This document shows positions 20,444-28,706 of a DNA stretch of 64,000 nucleotides, in pieces. Position 1 is the stretch's first letter. Each line of letters opens with the position of its first letter. The stretch spans positions 496,001 to 560,000 of the forward strand of contig JAHBYP010000005.1 of assembly GCA_019635875.1 (NCBI GenBank), given 5' to 3'. Position numbers and translations under genes: made by a program. A model generated the notes under the pieces. It made no database searches. It saw only the letters and a program-made list of their open reading frames with translations, and was not told where the DNA came from. The stretch is from Alphaproteobacteria bacterium (lineage in GTDB: Bacteria; Pseudomonadota; Alphaproteobacteria; Reyranellales; Reyranellaceae).

Positions 20444-21658
20444 CTAGTCGCCCAGGGTCACCACGCCTGACTTCTCCAGCGCTTCGATCCCCGCCGAATC
20501 GTAGCCCAGCTCCGAGAGAATGGCGCGGCTGTCGCCGCCGATCTTCGCCGCCGCCTGGTTGCGCACGCCCATCAGCTTGCCGTCGAGACGGAAGGGCAGC
20601 AGCGGCAGGCGCGCGGTCTCGCCGCCGGGCATGACATGCTCGGCCAGCTGGCCGGTCGCCGCGAGATGCGGGTCGTCCCACAGATCCTCGGGCCGCGCGA
20701 CGCGCGAATAGGAGATGTCGGCCTCGGCCGCCTTGCGCTCGACCTCGTCGAACGGCATGCGCTCGATCACCTTCGCCAGCGCCGGCAGCAGCCAGGGCCG
20801 CGCGGCGATGCGGTCGTTGTTGGTGGCGAGCCTGGGGTCGCGCTTCATCTCGTCGAGACCGAAGATGTCGACGAAGCGCCGCCACTGGCCGTCGCTGGTG
20901 ACGCCGAGGAAGATCTTGATGCCGTCCGACGTGTCGAACGGCTCGTAGATCGCCCACGAGCTCAGGCGCTCGGGCATCGGCGGTACGGGATGCTTGAGCA
21001 CTGCGCCGGCGGCGAGGTGCGGGCCCATCATCAGCACAACCGATTCAAAGAGCGCGCTCTCGACCAGCCCGCCTCTGCCGGTACGCTCGCGCTCGCTGAG
21101 CTTCAGGAGAACGCCGATCACACCGAAGCTGCCGCCCATGATGTCGACCACCGAGGCGCCGGCACGCAACGGCCGGCCGCTCGGGCCGGTCATGTAGGCC
21201 AGCCCGCCCATCATCTGCACGACCTCGTCGAGCGCGGCGCGATGCTCGTAGGGCCCGCCGAGGAAGCCCTTGAGCGCGCAGTAGACCAGGCGCGGATTGA
21301 GCTCGGCGCAGCGCTTCGGGCCATAGCCGCGCCTAGTCATCGTGCCGGGCGCGAAGTTCTCGACCAGCACGTCCGCCTGGCTCACGAGCCTGTCGACGAC
21401 CGCCCTGCCCTCGGGCTTCTCGATGTCGATGGCGAGGCAGCGCTTGTTGCGATTGAGGAAGCCGAAGAAGCCGACGCCGAAGCCCTTCAGCCGTCGCGTG
21501 CGATCACCGTCGACCGGCTCGATCTTGACCACCTCGGCACCGAGATCGGCCATAATCAGGCCGCAGGTCGGCCCCATCACGGTGTGCGAGAACTCGACGA
21601 CCTTGACACCCGCCAGGGGCAACGAGCCGCCGCCTAGGGCAGCCACTCGTGCGCCCAT
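20444..21658 (-). CDS. Family III CoA-transferase (CaiB/BaiF)
   Basis: A 404-residue enzyme from ATG 21658 (GTG at 21646 is an alternative), overlapping the upstream gene by 25 bases. LAGVKVVEFSHTVMGPTCG is the family III opening, followed by ADLGAEVVKIEP and LNRNKRCLAID. The catalytic aspartate is probably in RAALDEVVQMMGG. Such enzymes move CoA between carboxylic acids. The substrates are not readable. It lies in the same run of minus-strand genes as soeABC, 52 bases upstream of soeA, so it may be co-transcribed with it, although a shared pathway is only a guess. Confidence 0.88.
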   Translation of the reverse strand: MGARVAALGGGSLPLAGVKVVEFSHTVMGPTCGLIMADLGAEVVKIEPVDGDRTRRLKGFGVGFFGFLNRNKRCLAIDIEKPEGRAVVDRLVSQADVLVENFAPGTMTRRGYGPKRCAELNPRLVYCALKGFLGGPYEHRAALDEVVQMMGGLAYMTGPSGRPLRAGASVVDIMGGSFGVIGVLLKLSERERTGRGGLVESALFESVVLMMGPHLAAGAVLKHPVPPMPERLSSWAIYEPFDTSDGIKIFLGVTSDGQWRRFVDIFGLDEMKRDPRLATNNDRIAARPWLLPALAKVIERMPFDEVERKAAEADISYSRVARPEDLWDDPHLAATGQLAEHVMPGGETARLPLLPFRLDGKLMGVRNQAAAKIGGDSRAILSELGYDSAGIEALEKSGVVTLGD

Positions 21659-22257
21659 TTGAACAGGCTGAGCCCGGCCGCCTCGGCCACCGCGACATCG
21701 GCGAAGCCGGTGCCGACGAAGAAGGCCTCCTGCTTCGGCACGGCCGCCACGCGCATGAGGCCCTTCACGTCGTCGCGCAACCCGATCGCCTCGACGGCGC
21801 AGGGCAGCGCGGCCGACAGCGACAGGCGCAGATCGCCCAGCGCTTCCGGCGGCAGCTTGCCGTGGATCAACGGATCGGCGACCAGCAGCAGCCGGCCGCC
21901 GAAGCGCGCCAGCTTCGCCGCCATCTCCGGCCGGGCCTCGACCGCGATCGTGCGCTCGGCGGTGTGCCGGATGCGGGCCACCAGGCCCAGCGGCACCAGC
22001 GCCGTCGACAGGTAGGTGCCGGTGTCGAGGATCACGGCCGTGAACTCGCGATACGTGATGCCGAGCTTCTCGGCGCGCGCCATGCGGCGCAGCGCGACCT
22101 CCGGCTTGGGCGTCTTCCACGCCTTGGCGGCGGCGCGGCGCCAGATCCACGCCTCCCACGACATGTCGAGGGGCCCGCCATTGTGGCCGATCACCGGCCG
22201 CCGCAGCAGCAGCTCGGAGTTGGGATGCAGCCCGCTCTTGTGATTCCGATCGCCCAT
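21634..22257 (-). CDS. Unknown protein with a degenerate HAD-like pattern
   Basis: A 207-residue protein whose family I do not recognise with confidence. Near the N-terminus is IGHNGGPL. The rest follows the order of a HAD-fold phosphatase: AVILDTGTY resembles motif I but has glycine in place of the second aspartate (DxG instead of DxD), and the end reads KQEAFFVGTGFADVAVAEAAGL, close to motif IV but with threonine where the metal-binding aspartate of GD would be. The lysine of motif III may be in VPKQEAFF. If the fold is right, key acid residues are missing and it may be a pseudoenzyme. It overlaps the CoA-transferase and lies 16 bases after the upstream gene. Confidence 0.6.
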   Translation of the reverse strand: MGDRNHKSGLHPNSELLLRRPVIGHNGGPLDMSWEAWIWRRAAAKAWKTPKPEVALRRMARAEKLGITYREFTAVILDTGTYLSTALVPLGLVARIRHTAERTIAVEARPEMAAKLARFGGRLLLVADPLIHGKLPPEALGDLRLSLSAALPCAVEAIGLRDDVKGLMRVAAVPKQEAFFVGTGFADVAVAEAAGLSLFKWAHEWLP

Positions 22258-22273
22258 GGGCCGTCACTATACC

Positions 22274-23248
22274 TCAGAAAAGGATGCGGATGACATCGCG
22301 GCAGCCCTTCCATACCACACCGTCGAGCACGCATTGCGGCTCGCTGAGCTCGTAGCGATCCTTGTAGCTCTCCAGGCAGGCGCCGGGATGCCGGCCGATG
22401 ACGATGCCGCGCTTCTCCGCGCTCTTGTCGACTCCCTCGATGGTGAAGGCAACCACGGTCTCGCGCATGCGACCGTTGAAGTTCAGCTTGTCGATCTTGC
22501 GGCCCATGCGGTTGTACACCGAGCCGACCAGCTCGCAGACGGCCGTTCCATCCTTCGGATCGGCGCCGGCGCGGGTCTCCTCAAGCGTCAGCTGCACCAG
22601 GTCCAGGTAGGCGACCAGCGGCGTGCCCGGCACATGCGGCGGATTGCCGATGCTGACCACGGGCTTGGAGCCGCCGGCGATCAGGTCGTAGCCGAAGTAG
22701 ATGCCGCCGCCGGCGAGCAGCGCGATCAGCAGGCCGCCCAGCACAATGCGCATTGCGCCCGACGACGAGCCCTTCGCCGCCCTCTCGGCGAGGATCTTCT
22801 CGATGTTGGATTTCAGCTCGCGCAGCGCGCGAGACCCGCCGCCGGCCACCTCCGGATCGGTGGCGAAGCCGCGGACGATGCGCACGATGTCGAGCGGATC
22901 GATCGCGCGCTCGAGCAGGCCGCGCTTCGTCTCGGCGTCGACGCCCGGCAGCAGCAGCTGCTTGTGGGTCCTGGTGTTGTACAGCATGACCGCGGTGTCG
23001 CCGACGAACAGCCCGTACATCTGCTGGCCGCGACGCATCTCGAACTCGCCGAAATCGGTGAGCGTGATGGTGCGCTCCTTGCCGTCACGGCCACGGACCA
23101 GCAGATCCTGCGCATCCTGGCCCTCCCGGGTCTGGCTCTTGCGCACATCGACGATGTCGACGACCGCGTCGGTCACCGCCAGCTTGTCGTCGAGCGAGTT
23201 CAGCAGATCGAGGGCTTGCGGCGGCAGAGGCAGGGTCAATATCGCCAC
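22274..23248 (-). CDS. Single-pass membrane protein of unknown function
   Basis: 324 residues with three parts. The N-terminal 130 residues are soluble and mixed alpha/beta (GQQMYGLFVGDTAVMLYN). Next come a charged stretch and one membrane helix near 167-190 (IVLGGLLIALLAGGGIYFGYDL). The C-terminal domain of about 130 residues contains four cysteines (VCELVG, ACLES, QCVLDG, KGCRD), which could form disulfides if outside the membrane. It is the first gene of a run of minus-strand genes leading to soeABC. No known domain is visible to me. Confidence 0.7.
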   Translation of the reverse strand: MAILTLPLPPQALDLLNSLDDKLAVTDAVVDIVDVRKSQTREGQDAQDLLVRGRDGKERTITLTDFGEFEMRRGQQMYGLFVGDTAVMLYNTRTHKQLLLPGVDAETKRGLLERAIDPLDIVRIVRGFATDPEVAGGGSRALRELKSNIEKILAERAAKGSSSGAMRIVLGGLLIALLAGGGIYFGYDLIAGGSKPVVSIGNPPHVPGTPLVAYLDLVQLTLEETRAGADPKDGTAVCELVGSVYNRMGRKIDKLNFNGRMRETVVAFTIEGVDKSAEKRGIVIGRHPGACLESYKDRYELSEPQCVLDGVVWKGCRDVIRILF

Positions 23249-23587
23249 CAGTCTTCGGGGGGTTGTTGCTTTGAAGTCAGTCTATTGATTGCGGACACAG
23301 GGGCAAGACGATTGGCCCGGCGCCGATGGACGTCGCAGCGGCGTCTTCACCATATGCGTCCCCTCGCTGCCGCCGGCGATGAGCCGGATCAAGGCCGGCA
23401 AGCGGCGCGCGGCGAAGAACACCAGGATGAAGAGCGCGCTGGACGAGGACGGTCTCGACTTCCCGCCCGAGACGACGCGCCGGCAATTCGCCGACGCCGT
23501 GCGCAAGGAGCCCGCTTACCTGGGGCCGAAGCTCGAGGAACGCAACATCAAGCTCGAGCAGGAAGCGAAGGCGCCCGTGCTCCCGGG
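23249..23587. other. Stretch with no gene I can support
   Basis: This is the gap between dksA and the membrane-protein gene. A plus-strand frame from 23379 reads MSRIKAGKRRAAKNTR and is lysine- and glutamate-rich, but it has no ribosome site and runs 124 bases antisense into dksA. Two short minus-strand frames are also open. None has a convincing start or domain. Confidence 0.4.
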
Positions 23588-24004
23588 CTACTCGTCGCGC
23601 CGCGTGCGCTCCATGCGCTCGTGGCGCTCCTGCGCCTCGACGCTGAGCGTGGCGATCGGCCTGGCCTCGAGACGCTTGAGCGCGATGGGCTCGCCGGTCT
23701 CCTCGCAGTAGCCGTAGGTGTTCTCTTCGATGCGGCGGATGGCGGAGTCGATCTTGGCGATCAGCTTGCGGAAACGGTCGCGGGTGCGGAGCTCAAGGGC
23801 GCGATCTGTTTCGGCGGTGGCCCGGTCGGCGAGGTCGGGCTGGGAGAGGCTTTCTTCCTGGAGCGATGCGAGGGTCTGGTTCGATTCGTTGATCAGTTCC
23901 TGTTTCCACTTCATCAGCTTCTGGCGGAAATATTCCTGCTGAAGCGGATTCATGAACTGTTCGCGGTCCGTCGGCCGGTAGCCCGGCGGCAGAGTCATCG
24001 ACAT
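23588..24004 (-). CDS. dksA: RNA polymerase-binding transcription factor DksA, single-cysteine type
   Basis: 138 residues from the ATG with AGGAG 8 bases upstream. The coiled-coil tip has DLADRA, the DxxDxA motif that reaches into the RNA polymerase secondary channel. The C-terminal finger reads YGYCEETGEP and then RLEARPIATLSVEAQERHE. Only C100 is present, so zinc is not bound as in the four-cysteine E. coli protein, and this form is usual in alphaproteobacteria. DksA works with ppGpp in the stringent response. A good promoter lies 62-91 bases upstream of its start. Confidence 0.95.
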   Translation of the reverse strand: MSMTLPPGYRPTDREQFMNPLQQEYFRQKLMKWKQELINESNQTLASLQEESLSQPDLADRATAETDRALELRTRDRFRKLIAKIDSAIRRIEENTYGYCEETGEPIALKRLEARPIATLSVEAQERHERMERTRRDE

Positions 24005-24065
24005 ACGCACTGCTCCTCGAGCGGGCCTTACGGGAGCCCGCCACACGCCCCGGAAAAGCGGGCGG

Positions 24066-24095
24066 AATATAGAGGGCGAGGATGGGGAAAAACAA
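24066..24095 (-). promoter_or_regulatory. Sigma-70-type promoter for dksA
   Basis: Read on the minus strand, TTGTTT (24095-24090) is followed after 18 bases by TATATT (24071-24066). It lies 62-91 bases upstream of the dksA start in otherwise very GC-rich DNA. Confidence 0.55.
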
Positions 24096-24165
24096 GCGAC
24101 TAGGCGTCCTCGCTGCGCCGCTCATAGTGCACTGCAACAAAATCAGTCGATCGAGAATCCGACAA

Positions 24166-24190
24166 CTGTGCCAACGAGATAGTGGCACAG
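24166..24190. terminator. Hairpin after the bufferin operon
   Basis: CTGTGCCA pairs perfectly with TGGCACAG around a 9-base loop, 40 bases after the stop of the DoxX gene. It is not followed by a clear T run. It separates the bufferin operon from the dksA promoter and may end the former. Confidence 0.45.
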
Positions 24191-24229
24191 GTGGATCGGC
24201 GCCTGAGATTTCAGCGGCCTGTCAGGCGG

Positions 24230-24709
24230 TCACCGGCGTGGCCCGCCGTCGAAACCCAGCAGCCGATCGAGCGACCATGGGCCCGGCCCACGCACGAGAA
24301 TGAACAGCAGGATCGACAACCACAGCAGGTGCGAGGGGTAGTCTCGCCAGTAGACACAGAACTGGATGAACAGCGTCATGCCGATCAGCGCGGCCGCCGA
24401 CAGCCGCGTCGCCAGGCCGGCGAGAATCAGCGCCGGCCCGCCCAGCTCGACCGCGGTCGCCGCCCACGCCATCGCCTCGGCCGGCCAGTTCGGAATGCGC
24501 AGCAGCTCCTGGAAGAAGACCGGCACGGGCTCCTTGTCCTGGGTGCTGAGATACTCGTCACGGAACAGCGCCACGGCCTGCTCCATGTTCGCCGCCTTGA
24601 GCATGCCGGAGCGCCAGAACACGAAGAAGATGCCCAGGCGCATGGCGAACTGCAGCAGCGGCTGGGGGAAGGCCTCGAGGCGGGTAGCGAGCGTGCGATA
24701 GGCGTTCAT
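24230..24709 (-). CDS. DoxX-family membrane protein of the bufferin operon
   Basis: A 159-residue protein with four hydrophobic helices: AMRLGIFFVFWRSGMLK, then AAWAA-type helices around AMAWAATAVELGGPALILAG, AALIGMTLFIQFCVYW and HLLWLSILLFILVRGP. RSGMLKAAN and VELGGPALILAGL match DoxX. Its start overlaps bufC by 4 bases, and it is the last gene of the operon. DoxX proteins are common partners in bufferin (gig-type) operons, where a role in quinone or redox chemistry at the membrane is suspected but not settled. It corresponds to GigD of the gold-induced operons. Confidence 0.85.
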   Translation of the reverse strand: MNAYRTLATRLEAFPQPLLQFAMRLGIFFVFWRSGMLKAANMEQAVALFRDEYLSTQDKEPVPVFFQELLRIPNWPAEAMAWAATAVELGGPALILAGLATRLSAAALIGMTLFIQFCVYWRDYPSHLLWLSILLFILVRGPGPWSLDRLLGFDGGPRR

Positions 24710-25470
24710 GGTGCGGCCAGGATGGCGAGGTTGAGGAATCTGGGCAGCGCGGTGCTGAGGTCGAAGGACGGATCGGCCGCCGTCGCACGTTCGAGGGCGT
24801 CGGCGAGGCTCGTGGCGCCGTCGCAGGCATCGAGCAGCACCGCCTCGCCATGCGTCATCCGCGCGAAGGCGGCATCGTCGTCGCGCTGGAACACGGCCAG
24901 CTCGACGCCGCCGGACGCGAGATCGACCTCGCCCTCGTCGCGGCCCTGCGAGACCGCCCAGATCCGGTCGATCGGAAAGGCCGAGCGCAACAGCGTGACC
25001 CCGGCGCGCAGCCGCAGGCGAAGATCGCCCAGCGCATCGGGCGCGATCGCCGCGAGATGTGCGGCCGTCATCGCCGCGCCGGCATCGCAGCCATAGGCGC
25101 GGGTCAGCGCCCAGTCGAGCCGCGCGGCGTCGGCGAGGTAGACCAGCTCCCGCGCGGCCTGGTGGCGCTCGATGAACACGGCGAACTCGGCACCGTATTC
25201 GCTCAGCACCGGCCCCGATGGCGGCGACAGGGCGATGAACTGCCGTGCCAGCCCGCGGAAGAACGCCTCGCCGACCAGCGCCTGCACGGTCGAGAAGGTC
25301 GCGCCCAGCGCCGTCGCCAGGCTGTCGAAGACGTGGTGGCGATAGATGCGCAGCCGCGCCTCGGCGCCGATGTCGGCGCCGTCGACGAGCGCCGCCAGGT
25401 CGGGCGCGTCGCGACCCAGGCAGACGGCGCGAAAGGCGCTCTGCAGCTCGGCGAGGGCCAGCGCGCTCAT
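24706..25470 (-). CDS. bufC: BufC-like DUF2063 protein (bufferin maturation partner)
   Basis: 254 residues. The N-terminal 90 residues are the DUF2063 putative DNA-binding-like domain: [35 protein letters not shown] and [17 protein letters not shown]. The C-terminal half is mixed alpha/beta, with FERDDD-type acidic stretches. In MNIO systems this protein binds the precursor peptide and presents it to the DUF692 enzyme, much like a RiPP recognition element. The 4-base overlaps with bufB upstream and doxX downstream support translation as a unit. Despite the domain name, nothing here indicates DNA binding. Confidence 0.88.
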   Translation of the reverse strand: MSALALAELQSAFRAVCLGRDAPDLAALVDGADIGAEARLRIYRHHVFDSLATALGATFSTVQALVGEAFFRGLARQFIALSPPSGPVLSEYGAEFAVFIERHQAARELVYLADAARLDWALTRAYGCDAGAAMTAAHLAAIAPDALGDLRLRLRAGVTLLRSAFPIDRIWAVSQGRDEGEVDLASGGVELAVFQRDDDAAFARMTHGEAVLLDACDGATSLADALERATAADPSFDLSTALPRFLNLAILAAP

Positions 25471-26318
25471 GCCGCCGCCTCGAGGCCGATCGCGCGGCGC
25501 TCGCGATCGGCACGCGCGGCCTCGTCGAGCAGGACGTCGAGCGCCGGCACGTCGGTGTCCCATTCGATCAGGGTCGGCCGGTCGCCGATGCGCGCCAGCG
25601 TCTGGCGCAGCAGCGCCCAGACCGGCTCGGCGACGCGCGAGCCGTGGTCGTCGATCAGGATGGTCTCGCCGTCAGCCTCGTTGACGGCGTGGCCGGCGAG
25701 GTGGATCTCGCCGATCGCCTCGGCCGGCAGCGCCGCGACATAGGCCAGCGCATCGAGCCGCATGTTCGAGCAGGTGACGTGGATGTTGTTGACGTCGCAC
25801 AGCAGGCCGCAGCCGGTGCGCGCGACGACAGCGGCGAGGAACTCGGCCTCGCCGATCGTCGAATGGCTGAAGCGCAGGTAGGACGAGGGATTCTCGACCA
25901 GCACGCGCCGGCCCAGCGCTTCCTGCAGGCGCCCGACGTTGCGGCACACCACGTCGAGCGACTCCTCGGTGTAGGGCAGCGGCAGCAGGTCGTTGAGATA
26001 GGTGCCGGACGCCACGCTCCACGACAGGTGATCGGAGACGAGGTCGGGCTGCAGCCGGTCGATCAGCCCCTGCACGCGGGCGAGATGCGTCGTATCGAGG
26101 CCCTCGGCGCTGCCCAGCGAGAGACCGACGGCATGGACGCTGAAACGGTAGTCGGCGCGCAGGCGCTCGATGCGGCGCGGCGCCGGCCCGCCGCCGAGAT
26201 AGTTCTCGGCGTGGATCTCGAGGAAGCCGACGGCCGGACGACGCGTCGGCAGCTCCTCGAGATGGGGCGCGCGCAGGCCGATGCCCGATGGCAGCGGCGA
26301 GCCCGCGCCGTCGAGCAT
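25467..26318 (-). CDS. bufB: BufB: DUF692 / MNIO multinuclear iron oxidative enzyme
   Basis: A 283-residue TIM-barrel enzyme of the DUF692 (MNIO) family. Metal ligand and active-site patterns are present in order: FLEIHAENY (E34, H36, E38, N39), [44 protein letters not shown] and DDHGSRV. Family members hold two or three irons and modify cysteines in peptides. BufB enzymes convert cysteines of the bufferin precursor to thiooxazole-type rings that bind copper. It starts 6 bases after the precursor gene bufA1 and overlaps bufC by 4 bases. All expected ligands are there, so I expect an active enzyme. Confidence 0.92.
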   Translation of the reverse strand: MLDGAGSPLPSGIGLRAPHLEELPTRRPAVGFLEIHAENYLGGGPAPRRIERLRADYRFSVHAVGLSLGSAEGLDTTHLARVQGLIDRLQPDLVSDHLSWSVASGTYLNDLLPLPYTEESLDVVCRNVGRLQEALGRRVLVENPSSYLRFSHSTIGEAEFLAAVVARTGCGLLCDVNNIHVTCSNMRLDALAYVAALPAEAIGEIHLAGHAVNEADGETILIDDHGSRVAEPVWALLRQTLARIGDRPTLIEWDTDVPALDVLLDEAARADRERRAIGLEAAA

Positions 26319-26324
26319 GGCGGC

Positions 26325-26579
26325 CTACTTCTTCGCCGTCAGCGAGGCACCGACGATCTTGGCGCAGGTGCCCTTGGGCACCGCGATCCAGGCGTCGGCC
26401 TGCGAGTCCTTCTTCGAGGTGCCGGCGCACGAGGAGGTCGCGGTCTGGCAGTCGTTCTGCCCGGCCTTGACGATGCCGTAGCACTTCTCGGTCTCGGCCT
26501 TGGCCTGCGCCAGCGCGGCGCCCGGCAGGCCGATCGCGGCGGCGACGGCGGAGGCGATAATGAAATGCGACGTCTTCAT
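26325..26579 (-). CDS. bufA1: BufA1: DUF2282 bufferin precursor peptide
   Basis: An 84-residue secreted precursor with GGGAGG 6 bases before the ATG. MKTSHFIIASAVAAAIG is a Sec signal peptide, with likely cleavage after ALA at residue 24. The core has four cysteines at 33, 44, 51 and 72, in KCYGIVKAGQNDC, SCAGTS and PKGTCAKIVG, the DUF2282 pattern. Bufferins are RiPPs whose cysteines are modified by the DUF692 enzyme and which buffer copper, and probably gold, in the periplasm. It is unusual for a RiPP in having a Sec signal instead of a classical leader. It is the first gene of bufA1-bufB-bufC-doxX. I am confident of the family. Confidence 0.92.
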   Translation of the reverse strand: MKTSHFIIASAVAAAIGLPGAALAQAKAETEKCYGIVKAGQNDCQTATSSCAGTSKKDSQADAWIAVPKGTCAKIVGASLTAKK

Positions 26580-26879
26580 GGAAACCCTCCCGATGGGATG
26601 CGCGAACTCTAGCAGTGGCGGCACACGCTCCGGAATCAAGGTGCCTGAAATTCCTGTGAGCCGCACGTCATCACAGGCTATGGCGACGATAGCTTCCAGC
26701 GAGAGGCACGCCACCACTCCCTCTCCCCTCTCACGGGACGGTTGGGCCTTGAGCTCCGCCTCGCCGGGCGCGGCAGGCATGATGGTGGTGCTCATGGGGA
26801 TGGCCACAACGCGTAGTCCACGCCGGCCGAGCGCGATCAGCGCATCGAGACGTGCCGGCAAAGGGGCGAGGCGCAAGAC
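26580..26879. other. Leader region upstream of the bufferin operon
   Basis: 300 bases without a supported gene. It must hold the bufA1 promoter, but I find no match good enough to mark. The reading frame of bufA1 stays open through much of it, which looks accidental because the signal peptide starts at 26579. CCCTCTCCCCTCTCACGGG near 26721 resembles a worn piece of the inner palindrome seen at 54078. Confidence 0.4.
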
Positions 26880-27803
26880 CTAATTGGTCCGAGCGACGCG
26901 GAAACCGACTTCGTAGCTTCTGTAGCCGGGGGTGAACCAGAAGCGGTAGCCGGCACGGACGGACCAGGGATTGTTGAACCAGCTGCCGCCGCGAGCGACA
27001 CGAAATGGACAGTCGCCGGACGCGTGCCAGTAGTCGCCATTCGCCGGTGCCCCATTGTAGGTGTCATGCGAGCAGTCACCTGTCCATTCCCAGGCGTTGC
27101 CAAGCGCGTCGTGCAGCCCGAACGCGTTGGGCCGGAACGAACCAACCGGGGCTGTATGCAAATGGCCATCGGTGCACAGGAAGAAGCGTTCCGGATTCTT
27201 CTCGGCGTTGAAGCGGCTGGCCAGAGTGAGGTCGGCGACGTTGGCCTGGAGACATGTGCCGTCGAGGCTATCGCCCCAATAACGCGCGGACTGCGATCCC
27301 GCCCGCACCGCGTACTCCCATTCCGCCTCCGACGGCAGCCGGTAGCCCTTGCCCGTCGTCCGCTTCAGCCACTCGACATAGGCCTGCGCGTCTTCCCAGC
27401 TCACGCACACCACCGGATCGTTCTCCGTCTGCGCGAAACCCGGATCGCGCCAGTCGCGGCCCGCCGTCTCCACGTAGTTTCCGTCCGCTCGCAGCGTCCA
27501 GCACGACGTGCCGGTATCGCGGCCGGTCGCCTGCGCGAACGCCGCGAACTGCCCTCGCGTCACCTCGTGACGCCCCAGCGAGAATGCGTATCCGATGGTC
27601 ACGCGATGCTGCGGCGCGCTGCGGCCACGAAAGTACGCCGGTACGCCCTCGCGTTCCTCCTCGGCTGCCGCCACGCCCATGGTGAACGATCCCGGCGGGA
27701 TCACCACCATCTCCGGGCACGTCGGGCAGTCGCGAAAGCTCTGTTGCGCCCACGCCGGCCCCATGATCGCCGACAGCGCGAACGCCAGCCACCAGCTCCG
27801 CAT
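26880..27803 (-). CDS. Exported SUMF1/formylglycine-generating-enzyme-fold protein lacking the catalytic cysteines
   Basis: 307 residues with a Sec signal (MRSWWLAFALSAIMGPAWAQ) and GGAGG 5 bases before the ATG. The FGE-sulfatase domain is clear: EMVVIPPGSFTMG, RHEVTRGQFAAF, PVVCVSWEDAQAYVEWL, GYRLPSEAEWEYAVRAG and GNAWEWTGDC. The terminal motif is VARGGSWFNNPWSVRAGYRFW, where true formylglycine generators have two cysteines after GGS; here there are none. It therefore should not make formylglycine. Other cysteines (about six) could form disulfides outside the cell. It is read in the same direction as the bufferin genes, 300 bases upstream of bufA1, which may or may not matter. Confidence 0.88.
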   Translation of the reverse strand: MRSWWLAFALSAIMGPAWAQQSFRDCPTCPEMVVIPPGSFTMGVAAAEEEREGVPAYFRGRSAPQHRVTIGYAFSLGRHEVTRGQFAAFAQATGRDTGTSCWTLRADGNYVETAGRDWRDPGFAQTENDPVVCVSWEDAQAYVEWLKRTTGKGYRLPSEAEWEYAVRAGSQSARYWGDSLDGTCLQANVADLTLASRFNAEKNPERFFLCTDGHLHTAPVGSFRPNAFGLHDALGNAWEWTGDCSHDTYNGAPANGDYWHASGDCPFRVARGGSWFNNPWSVRAGYRFWFTPGYRSYEVGFRVARTN

Positions 27804-27867
27804 CGGTTCCTCCCCCGCTTGCCCGGGCACCAAGTCTGATGCGCGCATGCCTGCAAGTCCACGCGAC

Positions 27868-28530
27868 TCACCGTAGCAACGCCTCGGCGCGCGCCAGATC
27901 CTCCGGTGTGTTGACGTTGAGGAAGGGATCGATCGCCCGGCGCGGCCAGTCCAGGGTCGCGAAGTCGTGGCGCCGCGCGAAGGCTTCGATCGAGCGCACG
28001 CCCTCCTCCGTCACCGCGCGACGCAGGGCCTCGAGCAGCTCGACCCGCCAGATGGCGATGGCGTGATGCGTGCGGCCGCGATAGCGCACCGCCAGCACAT
28101 CGGCCTCGGGCACGTGCATGTGGCCGCCGAGATAGACGGTAAGGTCGGTCGGCAGCAGCGGCACGTCCGAAGGCACGGTCAGCAGCCACGACGCGGCGGG
28201 ATGGTGCCGGGCCATCCACTCCAGCGCCGCCAGCACGCCGGCCAGCGGCCCGGGTCGTCGCCCGTCGGGATCGCGCGGCAGGGAATCGAGCACGACGGGC
28301 GCATCGAAGCCGCGCCACGGCCCGGCGTCGCCATGGGCGCTCAGCACCAGGTCCATCACCTGCGGCCGCAGGCGCTCGATGACATGCGCCAGCATCGGCC
28401 GGCCGGCCAGCTGGCGCAGCGGCTTGGGCGGGCCGGCGCCCATGCGGCTTCCCTCGCCGCCCACCAGCACGGCGCCGATCAGGCCGCCGACGCGGATCGG
28501 TCGGGCGATGGCGGGATGGATGCGCGGCAT
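27868..28530 (-). CDS. mobA: Molybdenum cofactor guanylyltransferase
   Basis: 220 residues from MPRIHPAIARP; frames upstream run into a repeat element, so I reject longer starts. The nucleotidyltransferase motif is VLVGGEGSRMGAG with PPKPLRQLAGRPM, and TVPSDVPLLP gives the metal-binding aspartate. NVNTPEDLARAE is the normal MobA ending. It attaches GMP to molybdopterin to make the MGD cofactor that DMSO-reductase-family enzymes such as the SoeA in this window need. It stands alone here and is divergent from the hydratase gene, with a 128-base palindromic repeat filling most of the space between them. Confidence 0.88.
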   Translation of the reverse strand: MPRIHPAIARPIRVGGLIGAVLVGGEGSRMGAGPPKPLRQLAGRPMLAHVIERLRPQVMDLVLSAHGDAGPWRGFDAPVVLDSLPRDPDGRRPGPLAGVLAALEWMARHHPAASWLLTVPSDVPLLPTDLTVYLGGHMHVPEADVLAVRYRGRTHHAIAIWRVELLEALRRAVTEEGVRSIEAFARRHDFATLDWPRRAIDPFLNVNTPEDLARAEALLR

Positions 28531-28551
28531 GGCTGGACTATAGTCGCATCT

Positions 28552-28679
28552 TACCTTCCCCCGGAGGGGGAAGGTGCCGAAGGCGGATGGGGGATGTCGA
28601 AGACGGACAGGGGAGTCCGTCTTCGACATCCCCCATCCGTCGCGCTACGCGCGCCACCTTCCCCCTCCGGGGGAAGGTA
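28552..28679. repeat. Long palindromic repeat, family A, copy 1
   Basis: The outer arms pair perfectly over 25 bases (core CTTCCCCCGGAGGGGGAAGG). An inner pair built on GGGGGATGTCGAAGACGGAC and its complement closes the loop. It occupies the divergent space between mobA and the hydratase gene. Four more copies and a nested variant occur in this window. Confidence 0.9.
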
Positions 28680-28706
28680 GAGGATTCTATACCAGAGGAA
28701 ACGACC

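Noticed and set aside
17680..20634. A 984-codon plus-strand open frame opposite soeA
   Set aside because: It is an antisense shadow of a strongly conserved molybdoenzyme, with no start signal or known domain.
23379..23711. Plus-strand frame beginning MSRIKAGKRR
   Set aside because: No ribosome site or domain is visible, and 124 bases overlap dksA on the other strand.
26325..26876. A 183-residue version of the bufferin precursor
   Set aside because: The extra N-terminal part has no domain. The ATG at 26579 has a good ribosome site and begins a clear signal peptide.
26880..27803. Formylglycine-generating enzyme activity
   Set aside because: The two cysteines after the GGS motif, which are needed for catalysis, are absent.
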